Positions 10,825 to 19,639 of a DNA stretch of 64,000 bases are shown piece by piece. Under the pieces are notes generated by a model. The model had not been told where the DNA came from and made no database searches. It worked only from the letters and a program-made list of their open reading frames with translations. Within the stretch, counting starts at the first letter, position 1, and every line of letters begins with the position of its first letter. The stretch comes from Lathyrus oleraceus. Lineage: Eukaryota; Streptophyta; Magnoliopsida; Fabales; Fabaceae. A program made the translations under genes and the position numbers. Where the stretch lies: contig NC_066581.1 of NCBI RefSeq assembly GCF_024323335.1, positions 434,700,136 to 434,764,135 on the forward strand, written 5' to 3'.

Positions 10825-12273
10825 ATGGAAAGACCAAAAAGGCATACAAAGAAATACAGCTTCAAACAGCCAGATGTCAAAGAGTTAAGGAATCTGACAT
10901 CGTATGTATTAGATCCCTTGGGTTTCAAGGCTCGCTATGGGAAGCTTCTGCCGCTGTTAACTACTCAGGTGGATGAGGGATTAATGAGCACTCTTGCTCA
11001 GTTCTATGATCCGCTCTATCATTGCTTCTTATTTCCGGATTTCCAATTGCTGCCGACTTTGGAAGAATACTCTCACCTTATTGGGATTCCGATTCTGGAT
11101 CAAGTGCCGTTCAGTGGCCTAGAGAGTATTCCATCTGCTCGAGAGATTTCCAGCTTGTTGCACATAGATGAAGATCTGATTAGAGCTAATCTGACTACCA
11201 AAGGCGGAATTCAGGGTTTTCCTTCCGAGTTCCTCATTGCCCAAGCAACCTTTTATGGGAAGGCCATGAGTGAGGATGCCTTTGAGGCTCTGTTCGTTTT
11301 GCTCATCTATGGATTGGTGCTGTTTCCCAACTTCGACAAGTTCGTCGACATGAACGCCATTAGGATCTTTTCAGTTCTTAATCCGGTTCCGACCTTGTTG
11401 GGTGATGCGTATGTCTCCATGCATCTGAGGAATATGAAGAATGGAGGAGTTATTGTCTGCTGTTTACCCCTGCTGTACAAGTGGTTTATTTCGCACTTGC
11501 CGCAGACAGTTGCTTTCAAGGAGAACAAGGGATGTCTACGGTGGTCCCAGAGGCTCATGTCTCTCACCAATGATGATATCACCTGGTATGATCGCGTGTA
11601 TGATACCGTCCAGATCATTAATTCTTGTGGGGAATTCCCTAATGTGCCTCTTCTTGGTACATGTGGTGGAATTACCTACAACCCTACGCTTGCACGTCGT
11701 CAGCTTGGGTTCCCCCTAAAGGATAAACCCCATAACATTCTGTTAGAAGGTGTGTTCTTTCAGGAGGGTAAAGATCCCCAAGGCCTGAAAGCCAGATTTG
11801 TCCGCGCTTGGCGCAATATTCGCATAAAGAGTAGGAATGAATTGGGTCCAAAGAACTGCATTGCTTTGGAGCCATACACCTCTTGGGTCAGACAGAGGGC
11901 TGCTACCTACCTGATGCCATATGATCATCCGAGACCTACACTGTTGGATGTGGCTGGGCCTTCAACCCTCCCTACCCAACGTGTAGAGGAGTTGAGAGAA
12001 GAAGACCTTTCGCGTGCCTGGATCCGCGAGAGAGAGGAATTGCTGCAGCAGCTCAAGGAGAAGGATGCTATGATTGAATTTCTCGAGCACCGAGTGATCG
12101 ATGATCCGAACGACACTTGGACTTCTCTGCTTCCTCAGTCCTCCAAATTCTGGAAAAGGAAGTATGATCAACTTGCAAAGGAGAAAGCTGATATGGAGGC
12201 CGCCTATGAGAGAGAGATCAAGAAGTTGTATACTTCTCGTCTTCCCGCATCCCGAGCTAATGGGGATCCATAG
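10825..12273 (+). CDS. Ogre ORF1 protein (function unknown)
   Basis: This ORF gives a 482-residue protein. The start chosen is the ATG at 10825 (MERPKRHTKKYSF) because element B's ORF1 opens at the matching place (35432, MAAIPELKRKTCTYSF). An ATG at 10738 in the same frame is possible but not shared. Conserved blocks with elements A and B include QFYDP, SLTNDDI, NVPLLGT, ARRQLGF and EPYTSW. The middle holds hydrophobic stretches (VLLIYGLVLFP and PLLYKWFISHLP) that look like buried helices rather than membrane spans. Residues about 390-435 are a charged coiled coil (EELLQQLKEKDAMIEFLEH). An extra ORF before gag is a hallmark of Ogre. I recall related plant proteins grouped as a domain of unknown function, so no biochemical role is claimed. 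Confidence 0.85.
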   Translation: MERPKRHTKKYSFKQPDVKELRNLTSYVLDPLGFKARYGKLLPLLTTQVDEGLMSTLAQFYDPLYHCFLFPDFQLLPTLEEYSHLIGIPILDQVPFSGLESIPSAREISSLLHIDEDLIRANLTTKGGIQGFPSEFLIAQATFYGKAMSEDAFEALFVLLIYGLVLFPNFDKFVDMNAIRIFSVLNPVPTLLGDAYVSMHLRNMKNGGVIVCCLPLLYKWFISHLPQTVAFKENKGCLRWSQRLMSLTNDDITWYDRVYDTVQIINSCGEFPNVPLLGTCGGITYNPTLARRQLGFPLKDKPHNILLEGVFFQEGKDPQGLKARFVRAWRNIRIKSRNELGPKNCIALEPYTSWVRQRAATYLMPYDHPRPTLLDVAGPSTLPTQRVEELREEDLSRAWIREREELLQQLKEKDAMIEFLEHRVIDDPNDTWTSLLPQSSKFWKRKYDQLAKEKADMEAAYEREIKKLYTSRLPASRANGDP

Positions 12274-12568
12274 GATGTCATTTACCTTTTCCCTTTGTAA
12301 TATTTAAAAGAATGCTGTATTTCTTTGTCCTAATATTTTGAATGAAATATTTTCCATGAGCAATCAAAATGTTTAAAATTCAAAATATTGCAAACAATAC
12401 CCTAAGGGTTCCTTGAAAATCAAAGCATTTGCACAAAGCATTTCATGCATCATTCCTGCATAAACAGGTACCTTTTTCTGGTCTTCTGGTTCTAACCCCC
12501 TGATCTTCATTTATTTTGAAGACAAGCTGACTCACCGGTATTATACGAGGGTCAACTCTGCGAGAATT
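12274..12568 (+). other. ORF1-gag spacer of Ogre E
   Basis: This is 295 bases of AT-rich noncoding DNA. A CACCGGTAT block at 12534-12542, just before the gag start, is shared in altered form with elements A and B. I see no clear splice or ribosome-shunt signal. Confidence 0.6.
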
Positions 12569-15500
12569 ATGGAGCAATTGGAACAAGAGAACCAGAGTTT
12601 GAGAGATGAAGTCGCCAGACTTGGCGCTCTGATGGAGCAACTTCTGGCCGCCCAGAATCAGCCCGCTCCCCAACAGCCAGCAACTCCGGTTCAGCGGACA
12701 GTTATATCTGAGATAGCTACTTCAGCGGTGCCTGTCAGTGCCCATCAGCCAAATGCCATGCCTCCCGGTTTTCCTTGGGGGATGCCTCCAGGCTTCATGC
12801 CTGATCTGCCAGCTCCAACATTTGCTCAAATGCCGGCATCTAGCCCGGTCCCTATTCCTGTACCTCCTGTCGTGCATACCATGCCTAGGGTAGACGACAC
12901 CATTTATCACTCTGAAGCTTCTGAGGGCTCAGATGTTCACGAGAAGATGGATGCTATGAACGATCAATTCCTTGAGCTGAGAAAGGAATTGAGAACTCTT
13001 AGAGGCAAAGATCTCTTCGGCAAGTCAGCAGCCGAACTTTGTCTAGTTCCCGGTGTGAAGATACCAGTCAAATTCAAGGTCCCAGACTTTGAAAAATATA
13101 AAGGGAACACTTGTCCTTTGGCACACTTGGTCATGTATGCCAGAAAGATGTCCACACAGACAGACAACGATCAACTCTTGATCCACTACTTTCAAGACAG
13201 TTTGTCTGGTGCTGCTCTTCGTTGGTACATGAGTCTGGACAGTGCCAACATCCGCTCTTTCAATGATCTTGGCGAAGCTTTCGTCAAACAATACAAATAC
13301 AATGTTGACATGGCGCCTGACAGAGATCAACTCAGGTCAATGTCACAAAAGGACAAAGAGACGTTCAAGGAGTACGCCCAGAGATGGCGTGAGCTGGCAG
13401 CTCAAATCACTCCACCATTAGAAGAGAAAGAGATGACCAAGATCTTTCTGAAGACTCTTGGGTCATTTTATTATGAGAGAATGGTGGCCAGCGCTCCCTC
13501 TGATTTCACCGAGATGGTGAACATGGGGATGCGTCTTGAAGAAGGCGTCCGTGAAGGACGATTAGCTAAAGATGATGGTTCTTCCTCTAAGCGGTATGGA
13601 GCGTTTAAGAGGAAAGAAGGTGAAGCGCATGCTGTGCAGTCTCAGCCAAAGCATCGAAGACCCTCTGTTCAGAGGAAGCCTGCACATCGTGCCGGACATC
13701 AGCACCAGGTGGCTCATGTAGCGCCTGTATTCAAGGATAATGCTCAACAGTATCAGCATCAGCAGCAATATCCACAACCGCAATACCAGCAACAGCAGCG
13801 TCCACAGCAACAGGCTTACCAGCCTCGTGGAAGTACGACCAATCAAGCAAACATGAATTATGATAGGAAGAAGGTCAGTTTCGACCCTATTCCGATGACA
13901 TATGCAGAGCTTTATCCCTCCTTGTTGGAGAGGAAGTTGGTTTCTCCCAAGGATCCTCCTGCTATTCCTGCCAACCCGCAATGGTGGTACAAACCAGACC
14001 AGCATTGTATCTACCATTCCGGTGCTCCGGGCCATAACGTTGAGAACTGTTTCCCGCTGAAGAATAAGGTTCAAGACCTTATGAGAAGCGGAATTCTGAG
14101 TTTCGAGGACTCCAACCCGAATGTCACCAGGAACCCATTGCCTTCGCATGGGAAATCTGTGAATATGATCCAGGAAGACCTTGGGAAGTACAAGGTGAAG
14201 TATGTCAGCCATATCCGGCAGTCATTGGTTGGATTACATAAGATGCTGTGTCAGCACAGCTATTTGAAGCATAACCATGACCAGTGCCGCGTCTGTTCTG
14301 TTAATCGCTTGGGTTGCGACCAGGTTCGCCGAGAACTGCAGATGATGTTGAATGAAGGTACCATTGAGATTCTCCAGAATCGCAATGTTGATATTGTTGA
14401 GCCCGAAGTGAGTGTCATATCACCGGTATTCAAACTGCCTGAGCCAGTTGTTATTCGCTACAATAGCAATAAACCAAAGGCTTCACCTGCTTTGATCATC
14501 AAACCAGCTGGCCCTGTGCCGTATTCATCTGATAAAGCTGTACCTTTCAGATATGATCCTGTTGCTGTTCAAGATGGAGTAGAGGTTCCTTTGCCTTCAA
14601 CTTCCGTGACCACTATCGCTGATGTTAGTGGGTTGACCCGAAGCGGTCGTGTGTTTTCTGCGCCTGCCAAGGCTGTTTCTTCTGAATCTGTTGAGCGCCC
14701 TGTGGGAAATGCTGTGAATGTTCAGAATCCGGCACCTGATGTTGCCCAGCCGTCCTCCTCCGTACAAAAGACTCCCATTTCTTCAGTTGTTGGCCCGAGT
14801 GGCATTGTCGATGAAGAATCTGATGAGATGCTGAGGCTCATCAGAAAGAGCGAGTATAATATTGTAGACCAGCTTCTACACACGCCCTCCAAGATTTCTA
14901 TTCTTTCTCTTTTGCTGAATTCAGAGCCTCATAGGGAGTCTCTTCAGAAAGTCTTGGACCTGGCGTACGTTGATCACGACGTCACCTTGGAACAATTTGA
15001 TAGCATTGTTGCAAACATTACCGCTTGCAACACTCTGAGCTTTTGTGATGCTGATCTCCCTGAGGAGGGAAGAGACCACAACATGGCTTTACATATATCT
15101 ATGAACTGCAAATCTGATGCAATGTCCAATGTGTTGGTGGACACTGGATCTTCTTTAAATGTATTGCCAAAATCCACACTCTCACGATTGTCATATCAAG
15201 GTCCTCCTATGAGGCAGAGTGGGGTTGTTGTTAAAGCTTTTGATGGGTCGCGCAAGACCGTGATTGGGGAAGTTGACCTCCCGATCAAAATTGGACCAAG
15301 TGATTTCCAGATCACTTTTCAAGTAATGGATATTCACCCATCATACAGCTGTCTCTTGGGCAGACCATGGATTCACGAGGCTGGCGCCGTGACATCCACC
15401 CTACACCAAAAGCTGAAGTTTGTGAAAAACAAGAAATTGGTTGTAGTAGGGGGAGAAAAGGCTCTCCTGGTCAGTAATCTGTCTTCTTTCTCGTACATTG

Positions 15501-15880
15501 ATGCAGAGGATGAAGTTGGAACTCAGTTCCAAGCTTTATCTATTGATAAACCAATCGAGAAGAAGTCTCCTTCATTCACTTCCTACCGTGATGCAAAGCT
15601 GGCCATTGAATGTGGTGCAGTCGCTGGATTAGGGAAAGTGCTTGAACTTGAAGATAACCGATCCCGGGCTGGCATTGGCTTTGGTTCTGGGGCATGCAAT
15701 GAGCAAGGTCTGTTCACCAGTGGAGGATTCATCCATGCTGATCAACCTGCAGAAGAGGAAGCTGCTGCTATCATTGAAGAAGAAGATGCAGAAGATCTGA
15801 ACAATTTTGTTATTCCTGGTGGTGTCTGCCACAATTGGGTCGCTGTGGATGTTCCTACAGTTATCCATAGATCAGAGTAA
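12569..15880 (+). CDS. gag-pro: Ogre gag-protease (first exon of gag-pro-pol)
   Basis: The ORF has 1103 residues. The N-terminus (1-30) is a short coiled coil, followed by a Pro/Met-rich linker. Residues about 165-330 are the retrotransposon gag (capsid-like) domain, with KFKVPDFEKYKG, FQDSLSGAALRWY and YAQRWRELA. About 385-430 is Gln-rich. Near residue 478 is a variant zinc knuckle (C-x3-H-x5-H-x4-C, in CIYHSGAPGHNVENC). The aspartic protease has its active site VDTGSS with Asp858. The frame stops at TAA 15878-15880, directly inside the donor of the intron at 15877. Unspliced RNA would give gag-pro only and spliced RNA the full polyprotein, so splicing may set the gag to pol ratio. The frame is uninterrupted. 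Confidence 0.95.
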   Translation: MEQLEQENQSLRDEVARLGALMEQLLAAQNQPAPQQPATPVQRTVISEIATSAVPVSAHQPNAMPPGFPWGMPPGFMPDLPAPTFAQMPASSPVPIPVPPVVHTMPRVDDTIYHSEASEGSDVHEKMDAMNDQFLELRKELRTLRGKDLFGKSAAELCLVPGVKIPVKFKVPDFEKYKGNTCPLAHLVMYARKMSTQTDNDQLLIHYFQDSLSGAALRWYMSLDSANIRSFNDLGEAFVKQYKYNVDMAPDRDQLRSMSQKDKETFKEYAQRWRELAAQITPPLEEKEMTKIFLKTLGSFYYERMVASAPSDFTEMVNMGMRLEEGVREGRLAKDDGSSSKRYGAFKRKEGEAHAVQSQPKHRRPSVQRKPAHRAGHQHQVAHVAPVFKDNAQQYQHQQQYPQPQYQQQQRPQQQAYQPRGSTTNQANMNYDRKKVSFDPIPMTYAELYPSLLERKLVSPKDPPAIPANPQWWYKPDQHCIYHSGAPGHNVENCFPLKNKVQDLMRSGILSFEDSNPNVTRNPLPSHGKSVNMIQEDLGKYKVKYVSHIRQSLVGLHKMLCQHSYLKHNHDQCRVCSVNRLGCDQVRRELQMMLNEGTIEILQNRNVDIVEPEVSVISPVFKLPEPVVIRYNSNKPKASPALIIKPAGPVPYSSDKAVPFRYDPVAVQDGVEVPLPSTSVTTIADVSGLTRSGRVFSAPAKAVSSESVERPVGNAVNVQNPAPDVAQPSSSVQKTPISSVVGPSGIVDEESDEMLRLIRKSEYNIVDQLLHTPSKISILSLLLNSEPHRESLQKVLDLAYVDHDVTLEQFDSIVANITACNTLSFCDADLPEEGRDHNMALHISMNCKSDAMSNVLVDTGSSLNVLPKSTLSRLSYQGPPMRQSGVVVKAFDGSRKTVIGEVDLPIKIGPSDFQITFQVMDIHPSYSCLLGRPWIHEAGAVTSTLHQKLKFVKNKKLVVVGGEKALLVSNLSSFSYIDAEDEVGTQFQALSIDKPIEKKSPSFTSYRDAKLAIECGAVAGLGKVLELEDNRSRAGIGFGSGACNEQGLFTSGGFIHADQPAEEEAAAIIEEEDAEDLNNFVIPGGVCHNWVAVDVPTVIHRSE

Positions 15881-16153
15881 TTGTTCATTTTGTTTAAAAC
15901 CCTTCTCCCATGCCAAAAGGAGAAGTGATGACATTGTTGGCAAAGCATATATACAATGATATTTTCATTCAATTTTTGCATTGTCAAAACATTTGTTTTT
16001 CCTTTGTTTTCACTTTTTGCTTTTCTTTATGAAATCAGTGATCACAAAAAACCATAAAACAAAATAAAAGCTGTAAAAGCAACATTCTTTCATCTGCATA
16101 ATGATTTGCTTGTTTAAATTCTGAAATTTTTCTTAACCAAAATCATTATGCAG
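15877..16153 (+). other. Ogre intron between protease and RT
   Basis: This is a 277-base stretch starting GTAATT (15877) and ending ATTATGCAG (16153). It is T-rich, with TTCTTAAC as a possible branch site about 25 bases before the acceptor. The exon break falls after the second base of a codon, and joining 15876 to 16154 keeps the gag-pro frame running into the pol frame. An intron at this place is an established Ogre feature. Elements B (40900-41158) and C (47909-47632, minus) keep the same site and phase. Confidence 0.85.
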
Positions 16154-16154
16154 G

Positions 16155-19100
16155 TTGATCCTAAAACCCATTGAACATAATGATCCAACGCCATCTCCCA
16201 ATTTTGAATTCCCTGTATTTGAGGCAGAAGAAGATGACGTTGAAGAGATTCCTGATGAGATCACCCGTCTCCTTGAGCACGAAGAGAAGATCATTCAGCC
16301 GCATCTCGAAGACTTGGAAACAGTCAACTTGGGATCTGAAGATTGTGAGCGCCTGGTGAAGATTGGGGCACTTCTTGAAGGGTCTGTTAAAGAAGATTTG
16401 ATCAGCTTGCTACGAGAATATTCAGATATCTTTGCTTGGTCCTATGAAGACATGCCGGGTTTAGATACAGATATTGTGCAACATTTCCTGCCTTTGAAGC
16501 CTGAGTGCGTGCCTGTGAAGCAGAAGCTCAGAAGAACTCATCCAGATATGGCAGTGAAGATCAAAGAGGAAGTTCAGAAGCAAATTGATGCGGGGTTTCT
16601 GGTGACTTCGACATATCCTCTATGGGTGGCCAATATTGTGCCTGTTCCTAAGAAGGACGGAAAAGTCCGTATGTGCGTTGACTACAGAGATTTGAATAAA
16701 GCTAGCCCAAAAGATGATTTTCCTCTACCACACATTGACATGTTGGTAGACAATACAGCTAAATTCAAAGTCTTTTCCTTTATGGACGGATTTTCCGGAT
16801 ATAATCAAATCAAGATGGCACCAGAGGATATGGAGAAGACAACATTCATCACACCTTGGGGAACATTCTGTTATCGAGTGATGCCCTTCGGTTTGAAGAA
16901 CGCCGGAGCCACGTATCAACGAGCTATGACTACCTTGTTTCATGATATGATGCACAAAGAGATAGAAGTCTATGTTGATGATATGATTGCTAAGTCCCGA
17001 ACGGAAATTGAGCATATTGAGCATTTGTTGAAGCTTTTTCAGCGTTTGAGGAAGTTCCAGCTTCGTCTGAATCCGAACAAATGTACCTTTGGAGTCCGTT
17101 CCGGCAAGTTGTTGGGTTTTGTGGTAAGCGAAAGAGGTATTGAGGTTGATCCTGCAAAGGTCAAAGCAATACAAGAGATGCCCGCACCCAAAACTGAGAA
17201 GCAAGTCCGAGGTTTTCTTGGCCGCTTGAACTACATTTCCAGATTTATATCCCACATGACTGCCACATGTGCGCCGATATTCAAGCTCCTCCGGAAAGAT
17301 CAGTCTCATGATTGGACCGAGGATTGCCAGAAAGCTTTCGACAGTATCAAGGATTATCTGTCCGAACCTCCGATTTTGTCTCCGCCAGTAGAAGGAAGAC
17401 CTCTGATTATGTACTTAACAGTTCTTGAAGACTCGATGGGTTGTGTACTCGGTCAACAAGATGAATCAGGGAAGAAGGAGTTTGCTATCTACTACCTCAG
17501 TAAGAAGTTTACTGACTGTGAGTCTCGGTACTCTATGCTTGAGAAGACGTGCTGTGCTTTAGCTTGGGCAGCTAAGCGTTTGCGCCAGTACATGATAAAT
17601 CATACAACTTGGTTGATATCCAGAATGGATCCAATTAAGTATATCTTCGAGAAGCCTGCTTTAACTGGGAGGATTGCCCGTTGGCAGATGCTGTTGTCTG
17701 AGTATGATATTGAGTATCGAGCTCAGAAAGCTATCAAAGGTAGTATCTTGGCTGACCATCTAGCGCACCAGCCAATTGAAGATCATCAGTCTGTTCAGTA
17801 TGACTTTCCTGATGAGGAAATTCTGTATTTGAAGATGAAAGATTGCGATGAGCCTACACTTGATGAAGGTCCAGAACCTGGTTCCAGATGGACGATGGTG
17901 TTTGATGGCGCTGTTAATCAATATGGAAATGGAATTGGGGCAGTAATTGTTAATCCCCAGGGATCGCACATTCCATTTACAGCAAGGCTAACTTTCAAAT
18001 GCACGAATAACATGGCGGAGTATGAAGCCTGTATTATGGGACTTGAAGAATGCATTGATTTAAGAATCAAATATCTTGATGTCTATGGTGATTCAGCTTT
18101 GGTTGTCAATCAGATCAAAGGTGAATGGGAGACAAATCAACCAGGTCTCATCCCATACAGAGATTATGCAAGGAGAATTTCAACTTTCTTTACAGAAGTT
18201 GAATTTTATCATATTCCTCGAGAGGATAATCGGATGGCAGATGCCCTTGCTACGCTTGCTTCCATGATTGTTGTCAGATGGTGGAATGATGTCCCCAACA
18301 TTACTGTGATGCGCTTGGACAGACCCGCTCACATATTTGCAATCGAAGACGTGAAAGATGACAAACCTTGGTATTTTAATATCAAGAATTTCCTCCAGAA
18401 CCAGGTCTACCCGCCTGGGGCATCTGTGAAAGATAGGAAAACTTTGAGAAGGTTGTCAGGCAGTTTCTACCTCAGTGGTGAAGTGCTGTACAAGAGAAAT
18501 TTTGATATGGTTTTGCTCAGATGCGTGGATAGACACGAAGCAAACCTGTTGATGACTGAGGTCCATGAGGGTTCATTTGGTACTCATTCCAATGGACATG
18601 CCATGGCTAAGAAAATGTTGAGAGCAGGCTACTATTGGCTGACAATGGAGTCTGACTGTTGCAAGTATGTGAAGAAATGTCACAAGTGTCAAATTTATGC
18701 GGATAAGATTCATATTCCTCCGACACTCCTGAATGTGATTTCATCACCATGGCCTTTCTCTATGTGGGGAATCGACATGATCGGTATGATTGAGCCGAAA
18801 GCGTCCAACGGACATCGGTTTATTCTCGTAGCAATTGATTACTTCACCAAGTGGGTTGAAGCCGCTTCGTACGCGAATGTAACCAGACAGGTGGTCGTGA
18901 AGTTTATCAAGAACCAGCTGATTTGCCGTTATGGTGTGCCAGAGAGGATCATTACTGATAATGGATCCAATCTGAACAACAAGATGATGGACGAGTTGTG
19001 CGCTGAATTCAAGATTGCACACCATAATTCCTCTCCTTACAGACCTAAGATGAATGGGGCTGTTGAAGCTGCTAACAAGAATATCAAGAGAATTATCCAG

Positions 19101-19616
19101 AAGATGACTGTCACCTACAAAGATTGGCATGAGATGCTGCCATTTGCTTTGCATGGATATCGTACGTCTGTACGCACTTCAACAGGGGCAACCCCTTTCT
19201 CTCTTGTTTATGGCATGGAAGCCGTTCTCCCAGTAGAGGTGGAGATCCCATCAATGCGAGTCTTGATGGAAGCCAAGTTGACTGATGCTGAATGGATTCA
19301 GAGTCGTTATGACCAGTTGAATTTGATCGAAGAGAAGCGATTAACTGCCATGTGCCATGGTCAGTTATATCAGCAGAGAATGAAGAAAGCATTCGACAAG
19401 AAGGTCAAGCCTCGCGTGTTCCGAGAAGGTGACCTTGTGCTCAAGAAAGTTTTGTCTTTCGCGCCCGACTCCAGGGGCAAGTGGACTCCAAACTACGAGG
19501 GTCCATATGTTGTTAAGAGAGCCTTTTCAGGCGGAGCTTTGATGCTTACAACAATGGATGGGGAGGATTTCACTCGTCCTGTGAATTCAGATGCAGTCAA
19601 GAGATACTTTGCCTAA
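16155..19616 (+). CDS. pol: Ogre pol: RT, RNase H, archaeal-type RNase H, integrase
   Basis: The frame has 1153 codons and no ATG is needed, since it is read as the second exon after the intron. Residues: an acidic N-terminus; RT about 130-310 with CVDYRDLNK, MPFGLKNAGATYQ and the YVDD box at 273-276; first RNase H about 415-530; second RNase H about 578-700 with D584, E622, D646 and D696; integrase zinc finger from H804 (H-H-C-C, ending KKCHKCQIY); integrase core D874, D935, E971 with 35 residues between the last two; and a C-terminal GPY-type tail (NYEGPYVVK). In the first RNase H, the usual first Asp aligns with Leu (MYLTVLED) and the usual TDH block with SRM. It therefore looks catalytically dead, with the second domain taking over, as known for the Tat lineage. 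The frame is uninterrupted. Confidence 0.95.
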   Translation: MILKPIEHNDPTPSPNFEFPVFEAEEDDVEEIPDEITRLLEHEEKIIQPHLEDLETVNLGSEDCERLVKIGALLEGSVKEDLISLLREYSDIFAWSYEDMPGLDTDIVQHFLPLKPECVPVKQKLRRTHPDMAVKIKEEVQKQIDAGFLVTSTYPLWVANIVPVPKKDGKVRMCVDYRDLNKASPKDDFPLPHIDMLVDNTAKFKVFSFMDGFSGYNQIKMAPEDMEKTTFITPWGTFCYRVMPFGLKNAGATYQRAMTTLFHDMMHKEIEVYVDDMIAKSRTEIEHIEHLLKLFQRLRKFQLRLNPNKCTFGVRSGKLLGFVVSERGIEVDPAKVKAIQEMPAPKTEKQVRGFLGRLNYISRFISHMTATCAPIFKLLRKDQSHDWTEDCQKAFDSIKDYLSEPPILSPPVEGRPLIMYLTVLEDSMGCVLGQQDESGKKEFAIYYLSKKFTDCESRYSMLEKTCCALAWAAKRLRQYMINHTTWLISRMDPIKYIFEKPALTGRIARWQMLLSEYDIEYRAQKAIKGSILADHLAHQPIEDHQSVQYDFPDEEILYLKMKDCDEPTLDEGPEPGSRWTMVFDGAVNQYGNGIGAVIVNPQGSHIPFTARLTFKCTNNMAEYEACIMGLEECIDLRIKYLDVYGDSALVVNQIKGEWETNQPGLIPYRDYARRISTFFTEVEFYHIPREDNRMADALATLASMIVVRWWNDVPNITVMRLDRPAHIFAIEDVKDDKPWYFNIKNFLQNQVYPPGASVKDRKTLRRLSGSFYLSGEVLYKRNFDMVLLRCVDRHEANLLMTEVHEGSFGTHSNGHAMAKKMLRAGYYWLTMESDCCKYVKKCHKCQIYADKIHIPPTLLNVISSPWPFSMWGIDMIGMIEPKASNGHRFILVAIDYFTKWVEAASYANVTRQVVVKFIKNQLICRYGVPERIITDNGSNLNNKMMDELCAEFKIAHHNSSPYRPKMNGAVEAANKNIKRIIQKMTVTYKDWHEMLPFALHGYRTSVRTSTGATPFSLVYGMEAVLPVEVEIPSMRVLMEAKLTDAEWIQSRYDQLNLIEEKRLTAMCHGQLYQQRMKKAFDKKVKPRVFREGDLVLKKVLSFAPDSRGKWTPNYEGPYVVKRAFSGGALMLTTMDGEDFTRPVNSDAVKRYFA

Positions 19617-19639
19617 AAAAAAAAAAAAAAAAAAAAAAA
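19615..19639 (+). repeat. A-tract of 25 bases overlapping the pol stop codon
   Basis: The pol stop TAA (19614-19616) runs straight into an unbroken run of A at 19615-19639. Element C has a shorter tract on the coding side of the same place. Length should vary among copies. Confidence 0.9.

Noticed and set aside
13562..14212. 216-codon minus-strand ORF opposite Ogre gag
   Set aside because: A shadow of the gag frame in a Gln/His-rich stretch; no homology.
16725..17309. 194-codon minus-strand ORF opposite RT
   Set aside because: A shadow of the conserved RT reading frame; a matching antisense ORF occurs opposite RT in element B for the same reason.
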